From Crotalaria pallida (taxonomy: Eukaryota; Streptophyta; Magnoliopsida; Fabales; Fabaceae), in contig CM075650.1 in NCBI GenBank assembly GCA_037953625.1, positions 19,287,501 through 19,351,500 on the forward strand: a DNA stretch of 64,000 nucleotides, written 5' to 3'. Under the pieces are notes generated by a model. It was not told the origin of the DNA and made no database searches. It saw only the letters and a program-made list of their open reading frames with translations. Of this stretch, positions 1 through 10,214 are shown piece by piece (positions within the stretch are counted from its first letter, which is position 1; each line of letters begins with the position of its first letter). The translations under genes were made by a program, and so were the position numbers.

Positions 1-1344
1 AGAAAATGGTACTCCCTCTGATTCTAATCTATCCGTTTTAAATTTTTTAATATGTTTTAAAATATTTATTTTTTTAAAAACCGTGAGAGTTGTTATGAAT
101 AATTTGTATTTATCTAATAAATGGATGACTCTATTATAATTTGAGTTTATCCATACTTTAAGTTTATTTTTTGTTGAAACAAATTCATGAAAAAGTTTTA
201 TCTTTTCCTGTAAAATATATTGTAAACTTGACCCAAGAAGTGAAATACAATTTCTTCCTCCTTCTCTTTTCTCGCTCAATCTCTTATGTCTTCTTATTTT
301 CATTAATTCATCATAACACGTTATCAACACGATAACTTTCGTTTATAAAAAGAAAAGAATGATGTTAAATTAAAGCAAAACGAGGTAAGAGGTGTGGAAG
401 TATGCATAATGTCTTCAACAAGTAAGTATAAACTCAATATCAATGTTTTAATTTTGTATAATCCCATATATTAATATTATTTAATAAAGTTCCCATAAAT
501 GATTTTAGAGGAAATATTATATGATTTAAGACTTGTGAATTATATGAGATCAATTTTATTTTGGAAATTTTTTTTTAAAACCAATTTTCGTTTTTTTTTT
601 TAATTTTGGTTTAATACATATGATTTTCGAATCAAATTATTTTGAAGAAATTCATTCCTGAAATCATGGGGCTTTTATAGAGCATAATGACACAAATATT
701 TGGACACCTAAATCGTCTCGTTTTCGTTACGTATTGAAGAAGAATTTCGATTTTGAAATCTGAAAAATTAGGGTTCATTGAACTGCGTTTCTTTGACATA
801 AAATTCGCATGAATCAATTGATAAAAATTGGGCCTTTTGACTTTAACACTTCAGAAATCGTTTTTCAAACAAAACCCACATACAATTCTGTTTTAAAACC
901 ATAAAAATTTTGATCGCTCCTTACCTTTGCCCGCGATCCATTTCCGCTTTAAAATCCACATGAAATCGTTGCAATGATTCTATTGTCGGTGTTGTGTGCA
1001 TTAAAATCCTGTTTCTAATTGACTCCCAATTCGAATTGCTTTTGAAAATAAATGAAAACAAGCCTTTTGAACGCGTTAATGGCGGAACCCGGATTGCAGA
1101 CCCGTTTTTTGCACATGGGTCGCGGGTTTTGACTGCCAAAGGAAGAAGATGAACAGTTCCACATAAAAAATAATAAGAAAAAAAAAGGGGGCAATTGTTC
1201 TCATCGACCATTGTTCTCCCGTAGCAACCGCTAGGATGATCTACTATGCCTTTATTCTTAAAATCACTATGTAACATTAATTATATTGTTAAAATTGAAT
1301 ACGCTCAAAAGGTAGTGATTTGATGCATCAATTTATACTGTTAT
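1..1344. other. AT-rich non-coding DNA with transposon debris
   Basis: No gene is recognised here. Positions 9-35 resemble one terminus of a Stowaway-type MITE (TACTCCCTCTGATTC), but I cannot find the partner terminus. Positions about 314-343 carry AACACGTTATCAACACG, a string that reminds me of the LTR end and primer region of some plant copia elements. A 118-codon minus-strand open frame at 921-1277 has no motif I recognise and reads like chance or decayed element sequence. The stretch ends where homology to the 2-kb tandem host repeat begins, near GCTATTGTTTTTCATT. Confidence 0.4.
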
Positions 1345-2193
1345 TGTGCTATTGTTTTTCATTAAAATGGTTATAATTTCCAATGAATATTTTCTATATT
1401 AATCTTATTAAATTAAATTTTTTTTTAAAGTATCAATAAGTGTAGATATATTTCTTATATTGGTTGGATGAAGAATAAATGGTAGCACTAAACTGTGATA
1501 AAAATCGTTTTCCTTTTTACATATGAATGCTTGTATGAGTACGTAAGCGAGTTTGTTTGTGTGTGTATCGCTATGCAACACAAAATAAAAGGCAAATGAG
1601 TAATAAAAATTAGAATTGGAGATATTTTGATTGAATGTTTGTTTCTTTTGTATTTCAACACAAAACAAAAGGCAAATGAGTAATAAAAAATTAGAATTGG
1701 AGATATTTTGATTGAATGTTTGTTTCTTTTGTATTTATTCCTGTATGTGTCTATACTAGGAAACTAGCTTGCTTTATTTTTTTTCTTTGCAAAATTAAAT
1801 TCTATAAAACGAAGACAGATTTTGATCATTCAAGGAAGCATCAAATAACTTAGGGCATCCACAACGAAGTCTTGAAAGAGTATTGTGCAGAGTCTTAACA
1901 TCAGATTTTCTTTAAGTCTCTATCAATCTTCAAAATATTGTGGAGTCTTAAGTTGAGTCTCATATTTTAAATACTCAACTTAAGACTCTTTGAGTCCCAA
2001 TTATTTTTGATCATTCTCTCTTGTTGTCCTTACTCCACATCACGTTAATAATACATAAATACTTAAATAAATAAAGTAACATATGAATTAATAAATAATA
2101 ACAATAGATAATAAAAAAGGAATAACAATAATATACTTGTATATATAAATAATAGATGAAAAAATTCATATTTTTAACTTGAATAATAATTAT
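1345..2193. repeat. Tandem host repeat, copy 1 (left part)
   Basis: This stretch matches 37610-38410 and the joined 39695-39740 plus 50190-50900 at high identity, for example the shared run from CCAATGAATATTTTC through TATTGGTTGGATGA. It is the left part of the first of three tandem copies of a roughly 2.07-kb unit. The copy is interrupted at 2194 by a Sirevirus-like solo LTR and resumes at 26652. Upstream of 1345 the homology stops, so the copy is truncated on the left. Nothing in it looks coding. A 79-bp local duplication (1567-1640 versus about 1650-1735, around CAACACAAAA and GGAGATATTTTGATTG) is specific to this copy. Confidence 0.8.
1943..1988. repeat. 16-bp-stem inverted repeat in tandem unit
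   Basis: The arm AGTCTTAAGTTGAGT (1944-1958) is followed by the loop CTCATATTTTAAAT and the exact complement ACTCAACTTAAGACT (1973-1987). The pair extends by one further G-C. The same structure is in copy 2 (38158-38201, one end mismatch) and copy 3 (50662-50705, perfect). It sits in a segment that begins GGGCATCCACAAC, a string typical of some plant MITE ends, so it may be the core of an old foldback MITE carried inside the tandem unit. Confidence 0.7.
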
Positions 2194-2746
2194 GTTGGAA
2201 TACAAGTGGGTAAGAACAAATACCTAGAGGGGGGGGGGGGGGATGAATAGGTATGTAGTGAGGCAATGCCAAATTTTTCGCTTTTCAAAAGATTAGAATT
2301 GATTAAAACACTTAGAACAATTTTTGATATATTTATCTGGTTGATTTAATTAATTAAGTCATTGTTTGATCAATTAAATCAGGATTTAATTGATTAAATC
2401 AGTCAATTAATCCGAGAGCTAAATAATAAAAAAATCAATCTTTATGGTATATATCTTTTTGCACACTCAACCTAGACGATATTCAGCAATCATTTACCAT
2501 TGTTGAATCACAAACCAAACTCTTAAAAATATTCGCTTTTAGTTTTATATAAATCGTTTACCGAAAATCACCGTTTTCACAAAAACGTAAACTAAATGTG
2601 TAATGTAAAAGAGAAAGGGATAGAGATACGACACAGAGATTTATACAGGTTCACTCTCAAACTTTGAGAGCTACATCCGGTCCCCTCTATCACAATAGAG
2701 AGATTTTCTTCACTAAAGATTAAAAATCCTTTGATTACAAGATTTG
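2194..2746 (-). mobile_element. Sirevirus-like copia solo LTR, 3' part (split)
   Basis: Read on the minus strand, this is the 3' part of a copia LTR. It ends in TTCCAACA at 2194, as in Sire1 (8332-8339). It has a C-run followed by TCTAGGTA (seen as a G-run at 2229-2242), and a conserved LTR block at about 2645-2700 whose minus strand reads GGGGACCGGATGTAGCT and then GTGAACC. The other half of the LTR is at 25556-26651; the two were separated by insertion of LTR A, whose TSD ATTTG lies at 2742-2746 and 25551-25555. The TSD of this LTR itself is AATTA (2189-2193) versus AATAA (26652-26656), one mismatch. No internal region follows, so it is a solo LTR. Confidence 0.8.
2340..2415 (-). promoter_or_regulatory. 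Decayed phased-palindrome cluster (solo LTR)
   Basis: The 3' cluster of the solo LTR contains AATTAATT, GATCAATT and AATTGATT at 20-bp centre spacing, followed by a fourth, less regular copy. Each differs from AATCGATT by what look like C-to-T or G-to-A changes at the central CG. The equivalent clusters in Sire1 (8074-8204) and Sire2 (59567-59677) keep the CG, so this one appears to have decayed by CpG loss while the spacing stayed. Confidence 0.5.
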
Positions 2747-3589
2747 TGTAACAGCCCGATTTTCATAACATAAAATAATCATTTATTTTCTATTTAAGTT
2801 GCTAAAAATGAGACAATAAATTTTTTTTTAAACATGAATATGTTGTGATGCAACAACTTTGCCTTTCACTGAAAACCGAGTTGTCACTAAATTACTTACT
2901 CACTTACTTGAATTTCTAAAACATTCATCATTGTAAAATAATTTAACTTCGAGTCCATTACAGTTCATTATATTACATCAAAAGGACTCATACAGTTCCA
3001 AAAGGTTTCATCATCACAGTTCTCTAAAATAAAAGTACTAAACATGACAAAATTAAAAATAAGCTGAATTACATAAATAGTTCATTGCTCAGGTAATCCT
3101 CAACTGAGATATAGATCCTAGACACAAGAGAATAGCTCCACCACTAATATGGTCTGACACAGTACTCCTCCTAATCAATCACCATACTACCCTATCCACT
3201 GAAGTCGGAATCGGATAAATACTCCTCTTCCATCACTACATCCTCATCATCTAAGTCCATCCAATTCTCCTCCCCTCCGGCGCCTCAAATGGTTGCTGCA
3301 AAAAGTCATCCTCGAAAGGTTCTGGCAGCACCGCTGCCAATGATACTGGCTGCCCTCCGAACTCATGCTGCTCTCGCGGTCCTCCATTTTGACGACCCAA
3401 CTTTCTATTCTTAATAAAATACTTATATCCGAAAATACGACTATTTTTTTTTTCCTTTTTCTTTCCATCATAAGTCAAGTCATCATCATTTTCAAATCTT
3501 GCGGAAAACATTCAAAGACATCATGAAGGAAAACATCAAACTTCATGTTTCATTTCATAATCAAAGAGTACATTTTCCATTACATCATA
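2747..3589 (-). other. LTR A 3' end with acidic reading frame
   Basis: The minus strand at 3247-3511 encodes an open frame ending in PFEAPEGRRIGWT. A second, shorter frame just below it (about 3260-3190) reads MDLDDEDVVMEEEYLSDSDF before a stop. LTR B has an acidic frame at the matching place (23341-23526), containing PDDDERFDDAEEYPELEG. The remaining few hundred bases are AT-rich and run to the LTR end at 2747. Whether the frames are translated is unknown. Confidence 0.4.
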
Positions 3590-3769
3590 GTAACAACTAA
3601 AACATAAAAAGAAAACTTAACTTAGGACTCTAGGTCATTACACTATATTACATATATTACAACAAAACATATAACAACCTAGAGCATATGGTTCATAACT
3701 CCAAAATGAAAATAGTAAAGGTAATAGAAACCTGATATGTTATAGCATCCACATTCCATTCACAAGAAT

Positions 3770-4085
3770 TCAACTTAGTCGTCAGTTCCCCACTGACTTC
3801 CAGTTGAATTCTCCATGGGATCGTCATCCACCACTCGAGTGTCATTTTCCACTGGGTCCTCATCCTCAATGGGGTCCTCCTCCTCCTCCTCCTCATCCTC
3901 CTCATGTGCCGCACATAAACCGGAGTCCTAGGCTGGACTCTGGGGGAAGGATTAGGGTGAGTGGGAATTTCAAAAATTACTCTTTCAGCAGCGGGTGCAG
4001 GACTCGGTGGAAGTGATCGTCTAGTAAAACGACGTGGTGGTGGTGGAGGGGTTCCATGGCAAAAAACATAATTCGGAGGAATGTG
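3770..4085 (-). pseudogene. Proline-rich, acidic frame near C LTR end
   Basis: The minus strand opens with a segment rich in proline and arginine (MHIPPNYVFCHGTPPPPPRR). After one frame change it continues as a run of glutamate and aspartate ending GSQWGTDD before a stop at about 3778. The frame change lies in a GAG/GGA repeat (about 3880-3900), a likely slippage site. It resembles the acidic frames near the ends of A and B only in composition and position. Function is unknown, and it may not be a gene. Confidence 0.3.
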
Positions 4086-4235
4086 CATAACAACAATAAT
4101 GCAAGTACATATGCTCAAACTATTTTAACTCTTGTTTCGTTTCGTTAGTGATATGATGCATGTCTACTTCTCATTCATGCTTCTCGGTTCGACATCCTTT
4201 CGGGATATTCATATAACTATATTTTCATCGAACCG

Positions 4236-4345
4236 GAGTGATTGCATATCAAGCATCACGATTGATTGGAAACTAGTCTTCATAGCATCCTGTGCCATGG
4301 ATATTCTCAGTCATCATAGCATCTTGTGCTATGGATATTCTTCTA
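4236..4345. repeat. Small hairpin repeats in LTR C
   Basis: Two related short hairpins follow each other: CATAGCATCCTGTGCCATGG (4279-4298) and CATAGCATCTTGTGCTATGG (4316-4335). The arms change between copies while pairing is largely kept. Further on, CCATCA...TGATGG stems enclose GCGGCCTAGCCACTTTG (about 4540-4566) and ACGGCCCAACCACTTTG (about 4608-4634). Confidence 0.5.
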
Positions 4346-4664
4346 ACCTAAACTAGTATTCCAAATCAAATCGGAGCAACTCCCTTCACCATGCATGATA
4401 ATGTCACAAAAGGAACTCATTTTATTCTTTCATTATTCCCATAAGCATTCTTGGCAATACCTTGCCGGATACTTCATCATTCCATTTTTCTATTTCCTTT
4501 TTACTTTTTCTTTAGCTGGTGATGAAGCTTTCAGAAATTCCATCAGCGGCCTAGCCACTTTGTGATGGGTTTAACTATTTTCTTTTAACAATTTCAATAA
4601 AAGTCCATCAACGGCCCAACCACTTTGTGATGGTTTTAGAAATAGTATATAATTAATTATTTAG

Positions 4665-4915
4665 TGATCCATCGGGGCATAGCCTCCTATTAATGGTTAT
4701 TGCAACGACCCCATTGGGACTCCTATAGGGAAATAATCAGCCAAGTGAATAAAAACTTTCACTGGGACATCTATAGGATAAACATCGACCAAATGGGTGT
4801 ACGCACTTCCGTTGGGACTCCTGTAGGGAAATGATCAACCATTGAATGAAATTCCAGTAGGACACCTCCAGGATAGTTATCAACCAAACGGGATTAAGTT
4901 ATGCCACTGGGTGAA
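4665..4915. repeat. Diverged ~65-bp tandem repeats
   Basis: About four degenerate units share the pattern GGGACTCCTATAGGGAAAT followed by ATCA(A/G)CCA. They begin near 4707, 4762, 4824 and 4867. Similar short tandem blocks occur in LTR A (about 16800-16870) and B (22149-22270), so an internal repeat block seems usual in this gypsy LTR type. Confidence 0.55.
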
Positions 4916-5034
4916 ATCCTCATAGTGGTCTTTAAAATTTAGCCATTAGGATATTAGACGAGTTAATTTCTAAAAATTTAAGGAAATAAGTGTTTTTATG
5001 AAATTTGCTCAGAATACTCACTATTTCATGAACT

Positions 5035-5133
5035 ACTCGAGTAGTTCATGCAAAAATACTCGAGTCCTTGAAGAAATACTCGAGTCGTTCTTAACTTTCC
5101 AGAATACTCGAGTCTTTCTTGAAATACTCGAGT
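5035..5133 (-). promoter_or_regulatory. ACTCGAGT palindrome cluster (C, downstream)
   Basis: Five exact ACTCGAGT palindromes start at 5035, 5058, 5078, 5106 and 5126, giving spacings of 23, 20, 28 and 20 bp. The cluster lies about 0.9 kb downstream of the C TATA box on the minus strand, so it is the second of two clusters in this LTR. Confidence 0.75.
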
Positions 5134-6055
5134 CTTTTTGCTGCAACAACACCAGTTTTTCTGCATTTTTAGCACCAATTCGTATTTCTTGCTTAATTAC
5201 TCCATTCCTTTGCAAAACAGAAACTTAAACACATAAAATAAACATGTTACAACATTTAAACGCAACTGAAATAACATAAAACAATATCAAATCACAGATT
5301 GCATACAAACTAGAAAAATGTCCACTTTAAACTATGAATTTCATTTCTACTTGATTTTAAGTTCGAAACACAATCCAGTGAGCATTATTAGGTTCATTTG
5401 AACTTGTTTGAATATTAAAACCATGAGTTTCTGACCTCCAAGTCAGGATCCCAATTCAAGTTGCATCCCTCTTTGAACCTTTAATGGTTCCTACATTTCC
5501 AGCTTGAAATTACCCATTCTAGTATTTAGATAACTCTTCCCTTACCTCAGAGAAGCTAAAGAAAGGATTGATTGCAAAGAAAAGGTGTTGAAGCAAAACT
5601 TCGTTTATGGACTTGTGCAAAAACAGCCGCACTGGCTGACTTTGGCAATTAATTGCACCACGAATAAGACATGAAAAAGGATGAAACAAGTTAGCTTAAG
5701 CAACTAGGAAATGCCAACTTTAATCAGTAACAAATTTGGAATCAAAAGGGTTCCTAGATTTACCAAACGGATTCAAGAAAGAAGGGTACTTGATGCTGAA
5801 TGTTGCTCTGCTTTTCGCAGCTTTAGAACCTCAACTTTGATTGCCTACAACTCGATCTACAGGAGGTTATTTTGAGTGGTTTCTAGTTCTAATTCAAGAT
5901 TGGAATTAGAACTTCAATTTGTGTTTTGGTTTCGGAAGGAAAGGGTGAGAATTGAAAGAGAACGAATGGATCAAAGTCAGCACCTCAAAACAGAGAAACT
6001 TAGGCAGAGATTTGGGTTTGATTGATTTAGATGAATTTGTGGCTCCCCAATTTAC

Positions 6056-6068
6056 CTATTTATAGCCT
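6056..6068 (-). promoter_or_regulatory. TATA box of LTR C
   Basis: The minus strand reads GGCTATAAATAGG, a strong plant TATA box. The ACTCGAGT cluster at 6186-6283 lies upstream of it on the same strand, about 120 bp away. This arrangement is shared with Sire1, Sire2, the solo LTR and D. Confidence 0.6.
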
Positions 6069-6185
6069 AAGATTACCCTCCTTCGAAGTAAAGTCCAGCT
6101 CTGTGCTTGGAACCAAAAGAAAACGCGTTTTGGTGCGGAATTGAGTCAAAAACCGACTTATACACACACAACTACTGCTCGAACT

Positions 6186-6283
6186 ACTCGAGTATTCCCT
6201 AGAATACTCAAGTATTCCAACCAAAAATTCAAATTTTCTAACTGCTAGTTACGATACTCGAGTCTTCCCTCAAATACTCGAGT
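6186..6283 (-). promoter_or_regulatory. ACTCGAGT palindrome cluster upstream of C TATA
   Basis: Palindromes start at 6186 (ACTCGAGT), 6206 (ACTCAAGT, centre CG lost), 6256 and 6276 (both ACTCGAGT). Spacings are 20, 50 and 20 bp: two pairs separated by about five helical turns. The solo Sirevirus-like LTR has the same pair-gap-pair layout (20, 52, 20) with a different palindrome. Confidence 0.75.
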
Positions 6284-7145
6284 ATTTCAACCAAATTTCA
6301 GAAAATTCATTATTTTATTCAATATAATAATATTATTCTTTAAATATCTAATTTCATTTATTTATTTAAAAATATATGATCTTACATCCATCCTGATAAT
6401 CGCAAAGAATGATGTGTCCTATATGAATATCCCTAGCTGTCCCCCTCATATCGCTATAGGATGTGCATCTACCCGTTGCAATACCGGTGTAACCCAATAC
6501 GACAACATGATAGGAGAGAGGTCAGCATTCCAGAAGTACAACAGTAACATAACAGTCTAATGATAACTCAAAGTAAAAGAAGATAGGCAGAATAATTTAT
6601 GAAGCTAGATTCCAAATATTAACAGATATTAAACATGTATAGGACACATATATAATAACTGAAGACATATAGCAGCAGGTAATCATGATGTGCATGTAAC
6701 AGTTATTTACAATTCATAAAACATCATTTCTTATACTATCAAAGATTCACATCATATTCTTTGGAAAATTCTCATGATATAATGCTTAATTCTTACAGGG
6801 AATTTCAATCTCTTCCATAACCGCATTATGCTCAAGGTTCTCATAGACCTGTAGGTTTCTATGTTTTGATGCTAACAACCTTTCTCCAAGCAACAACATT
6901 ATCAACAAGGAAGCTATCTCATGAAGAATAGAATTAGGATTTAGTTTGATTCTAATGCAATGTAATATTTAATTTTATGCAATGCATATCATGAGAGTGG
7001 GTAGCTTTAGGTGATCTTAATGAAGCTTATAATAATGTTTGATTAAGAGTGAAGAAAACTTAATCTTGATTATAATAGCTCATATTAAAGTTATTGTGAA
7101 AATCCATTTGAAAAACTTTGTTTTTAGTCCATATCTGATCAGGTC

Positions 7146-7278
7146 ACTCGAGTAATGAGTTTGCCTTTACTCGAGTAATGTGTGTTGTTATAGGTTAATC
7201 GAGTAATGAGTTATTCGTCACTCGAGTAACGTATTTCAACATGTGTTAATCGAGTAGTGTGTTACACTTCACTCGAGT
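7146..7278 (+). promoter_or_regulatory. Phased palindrome cluster upstream of LTR TATA
   Basis: Six octamers start at 7146, 7169, 7197, 7220, 7248 and 7271, as ACTCGAGT, ACTCGAGT, AATCGAGT, ACTCGAGT, AATCGAGT, ACTCGAGT. Spacings alternate 23, 28, 23, 28, 23, a 51-bp higher-order repeat, or about five helical turns. The last octamer ends about 24 bp before the TATA box. The 3' LTR repeats the arrangement from 14640. An enhancer-like binding array is inferred, not shown. Confidence 0.8.
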
Positions 7279-7301
7279 AACTTGAACAGTGGCAGAAAAA
7301 T

Positions 7302-7308
7302 TATAAAA
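7302..7308 (+). promoter_or_regulatory. TATA box of Sire1 LTR
   Basis: TATAAAA lies directly downstream of the palindrome cluster and is followed by AGGACTTC and a leader rich in CA and CTT. It marks the likely U3/R boundary about 30 bp further on. Confidence 0.7.
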
Positions 7309-7798
7309 GGACTTCATTTTTACATGAACAAGGTTACACACTCTTTTACAATTTTCTATTGAGCAATACACTTTCATTTTTCAAGAGCTATTACACACTT
7401 CCTTTGAGAAATCAAGATTCAACAAATTTCTTCTATTCTTCACTCAAGATTAATCATTGTTCTAAGTTTTCTTTGAGATCAATATTTTTTAGTTCTTAAT
7501 TGTGTTGAAGCTTTGCAACAAGAGGTTGCACATTTCAAGAGTTCAACAAAGGTGAAGAATTTCACAAGCAAGTCTTTGAAGGTTTATCAAAGCAAGATTG
7601 AAAAGGATTTGGTTGGAAGCATCTTCAACAAATCAACAAGAGAAGACGGAAATTCAATTGGGTTAGAATTTCAAAGTGTTTGGTACACACTTTGAAGAAG
7701 GGTTAAGATAGGATAGCTTTGTGAGACAGTTGCATCTTAAACATTGTAATTCTAACAATTGAATTTGTCTAGTAGAAACTCTTTATCATTTTGATAAA

Positions 7799-7845
7799 GG
7801 GGACTGGATGTAGCTTTCAAGTGGGTGAAAGTGAACCAGGATAAA
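7799..7845 (+). promoter_or_regulatory. Conserved LTR block with hairpin (Sire1)
   Basis: The block reads GGGGACTGGATGTAGCT, then a hairpin with arms CTTTCA and TGAAAG, then GTGAACCAGGATAAA. Nearly the same block is at 15293, 59251 and 63524, and in the solo LTR on the minus strand at about 2645-2700. It lies in the transcribed leader. The hairpin arms covary between families (see findings). Confidence 0.75.
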
Positions 7846-8073
7846 ATTACCGTCTTCATTGTTTCTTTTCTTGTTTGCATTAATTCAAGAACAATTGAAT
7901 TTTAGGTTAGAATTGGGGTTTTTCAATTCATTATCAATTGACCTAAAATTGGTTGGTAAATTTACTTGAAATTGTTCATAGCATTCATACATAGTTTGTT
8001 GAATCATCATAGTATTGCGATTCTAAAAGAATTCTCATCAAAACTCATTTACTATTCGATTTTTACCCAGATT

Positions 8074-8204
8074 ACTCGAGTGAATTGTGGATTACTCGAT
8101 TAATCTGAAAGCTGTTTTGAACTTTACTCGAGTGAGTCTTCTGATACTCGAGTGAAATAAAATTTGCTTGCGTAATACTCGATTAAAAGGTATTTTACTC
8201 GAGT
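8074..8204 (+). promoter_or_regulatory. Second phased palindrome cluster in Sire1 LTR
   Basis: Octamers start at 8074, 8094, 8126, 8146, 8177 and 8197, as ACTCGAGT or ACTCGATT. Spacings are 20, 32, 20, 31 and 20 bp: pairs two turns apart, repeated about every 52 bp. The cluster lies about 135 bp before the LTR end, in the transcribed part. Confidence 0.8.
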
Positions 8205-8341
8205 AACCTGACTTGTTTTTGAAAGAAAATTTATTTTCTTAAAATCATTCTCTACGGTGATCGAAATATCTGTACTAAGGCTCCAATATTCTATTCACCC
8301 CCCTCTAGACTATATTGAGCTTCTTGTTGGTTTCCAACAAG

Positions 8342-8353
8342 TGGTATCAGAGC
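8342..8353 (+). promoter_or_regulatory. Primer-binding site (initiator tRNA-Met)
   Basis: TGGTATCAGAGC starts two bases after the LTR end. It is the classical complement of the 3' end of plant initiator tRNA-Met used by copia elements and chromoviruses to prime minus-strand synthesis. The same site is in D (43041-43052) and Sire2 (59837-59848). Confidence 0.95.
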
Positions 8354-8413
8354 TCGGACGAAAAATCCGAGCCTTAAAAAGCTTTTTCGAAAAGATCCTT
8401 TTACTTGGAAACA

Positions 8414-10200
8414 ATGGGCTCAATTTCAAATCCTTTTGGTGGTGAAGGAGCTTCCATTAACCGCCCCCACTATTTAATGGTGAGGGATACTCTTATTGGA
8501 AGGTCCGAATGAAAATTTTTATACAAGCCATAGATATGGAAATTTGGAACGCCATAGAGAATGGACCTTTTGTTCCACAAACTAAAGTAAATGATGTTGT
8601 TTCTGTAAAACCAAAATCGAGTTGGAACGATGATGATAAGAAGAAAGTTCAATTTGATTTAAAAGCGAAAAATATCATCACGTCCGCTCTTTCATATGAT
8701 GAGTTCTTTAGAGTGTCTCAATGCGTTGATGCTAAACAAATGTGGGACACACTACAAGTCACACATGAGGGCACGTCTGAGGTTAGAAGGGCTAGGTTAA
8801 ATACACTCATGCATGAATATGAACTCTTTCGTATGTTACCTAATGAAAATATAGGTGACATGCAAAAGCGTTTCACACATATTATAAATCATCTTTCGGC
8901 TCTTGGTAAAGTACTAACAAATGGTGAAGTTGTTAATAAGATTTTGAGATGTCTTAGCAGGGAATGGCAACCTAAGGTGACGGCCATTATGGAAGCTAAG
9001 GACTTGGACCAAATTGACTTAGCAACTCTATTCGGAAAGCTTCAAGAGCATGAAATGGAGCTTGGGAGGTTATCCATGAATGAAGATGCCGATAGGAAGA
9101 AAAAGGGAATAGCTCTCAAATCAACTTCAAAATCCCTTAAGGCACAAGAGGAAAACCCTCAAATGGATGACTCGGACTCCGACATAGATGATGAGACCCT
9201 TGGCTTGTTAGTCAAAAAGCTTGGAAGATTCCTTAAGAAAAAGGGTAACTTTAATAGAAATAGACCAAGAGATTCTAAGGACACTCAATCAAGGAACAAG
9301 ACTAACAAAGAGAATATCAAGTGTCATGGGTGTGGGAAGCTTGGTCACTATAGATCAAATTGTCCAACTAACTCTAAGAAGTCCGAAGGTGACAATTGGA
9401 AGCCCAACTTATCTAAAGGCAAAAGGGCTTATATAGTGTGGGATGAACCGGAGAATCAATCCTCATCTAGCTCATCGGAAGATGAAGAACTTGCAAACCT
9501 TTGTTTAATGACGAAGCTTGATGAAGAAGAATATTCGAGCATGAAATCAAGTGAAAACGTCAATGAGGTAGATTATCTTTCCGATGCTAGCTCTAGTTCT
9601 AATTCCCCCTCATTTAATGAATTGTACAATGTGTATGTAGAGATGCATAAAGAGTTGAAGAAACTTGCTAAAATAAATGTTGAAAGAAAGAATTTTATTA
9701 TGAAGCAACATGAAAAGATTTTGGAACTTCAAAACTCTTTAGAGGAGCTTAAGCTTCAAAATGAAACACTTGAACTCATTTATACAAACTCTACATGCAA
9801 TTGCGAATTGAAAACAAATGAGACTCCATCTTGTGAGAATTGCAAATCCTTAGAAAAAGAAGTTTTCAATTTAAATGATCGGATTGCAAGGCTCATGAGA
9901 GGAGATACATGCTTAGATCATTTGCTTTCAACTCAAAGGAACAATAGTAATAGATCCGGTCTTGGCTATACCAAACCTAAGAAACGCAATTATCGCAACG
10001 TTGGTGTATTTTCTAAGATTAATTTTTCTAAAAAACCAACTTGCCATTATTGTGGGATTTTTGGGCATACCACGAATAAATGTAACATAAAGAAGTTTGG
10101 TATACCAAGCGGTGAATATATTTGGATTGTTATGGGGAGCTCACCCCATGCTAACAACAAAGGACCCAAGACAACTTGGGTACCTAAATCAAACAAATAA
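8414..10200 (+). pseudogene. gag: Sire1 gag (one-base deletion near start)
   Basis: Gag forms the particle and binds element RNA. The natural start is the ATG at 8414 (MGSISNPFGGEGAS), matching the Sire2 gag start (MGSMNPFGGEGAS). A single base is missing from a C-run at about 8462-8466, so this frame stops early; the rest of gag is open from 8509 to the TAA at 10198. Visible are the UBN2-type gag core (about 8510-9080), an acidic and lysine-rich linker, a zinc knuckle CHGCGKLGHYRSNC (about 9322-9363), a coiled-coil-like region rich in E, K and L (about 9620-9800), and a second knuckle CHYCGIFGHTTNKC (about 10042-10083). The deletion is in a homopolymer, so a sequencing error is possible. Confidence 0.9.
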
Positions 10201-10214
10201 TAATTGTTTTGTAG

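Larger units (their letters stand above)
3590..6385 (-). mobile_element. Candidate further LTR 'C' inside A
   Basis: On the minus strand a plausible LTR start, TGTAAGATCATAT, lies at 6385. A palindrome cluster follows (6283 down to 6186), then a TATA box (6068-6056), tandem repeats, and near 4060-3770 an acidic frame. This is the same order seen in LTR D. A possible TSD is TCCAT (6386-6390 and about 3585-3589), but the left terminus would then read TA instead of TG, so that boundary is uncertain. B lacks this block at the homologous point, which argues that it is an insertion. It could instead be a rearranged part of A. Confidence 0.4.
6850..8339 (+). repeat. Sire1 5' LTR
   Basis: This 1490-bp LTR begins TGTAGGTTTC and ends TTTCCAACA. 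It contains the upstream palindrome cluster (7146-7278), a TATA box (7302-7308), the conserved Sirevirus-type block around 7799-7845, and a second palindrome cluster (8074-8204). A 60-codon open frame at 7513-7695 (QQEVAHFKSS...) is also present in the 3' LTR with one amino-acid change. It lies in the transcribed leader and has no recognised motif, so I do not call it a gene. Confidence 0.95.

Noticed and set aside
921..1277. 118-codon minus-strand frame
   Set aside because: No recognised domain, and the surrounding DNA looks like transposon debris.
2229..2242. G-run taken as a G-quadruplex or telomere-like signal
   Set aside because: It is the reverse complement of the C-run near the 3' end of Sirevirus-like LTRs (compare 8298-8303 and 59770-59777).
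4998..5228. Overlapping frames on both strands around 5033-5228
   Set aside because: They are produced by the palindromic ACTCGAGT repeats, which read open on both strands.
7140..7280. CRISPR-like array interpretation of the regularly spaced palindromes
   Set aside because: The repeats are only 8 bp, spacers vary in length in a helical pattern, and the context is a plant LTR; no cas genes are present.
7513..7695. 60-codon frame in the Sire1 LTR, present in both LTRs
   Set aside because: Identity between the LTRs follows from recent insertion; no motif or sign of coding selection is visible.
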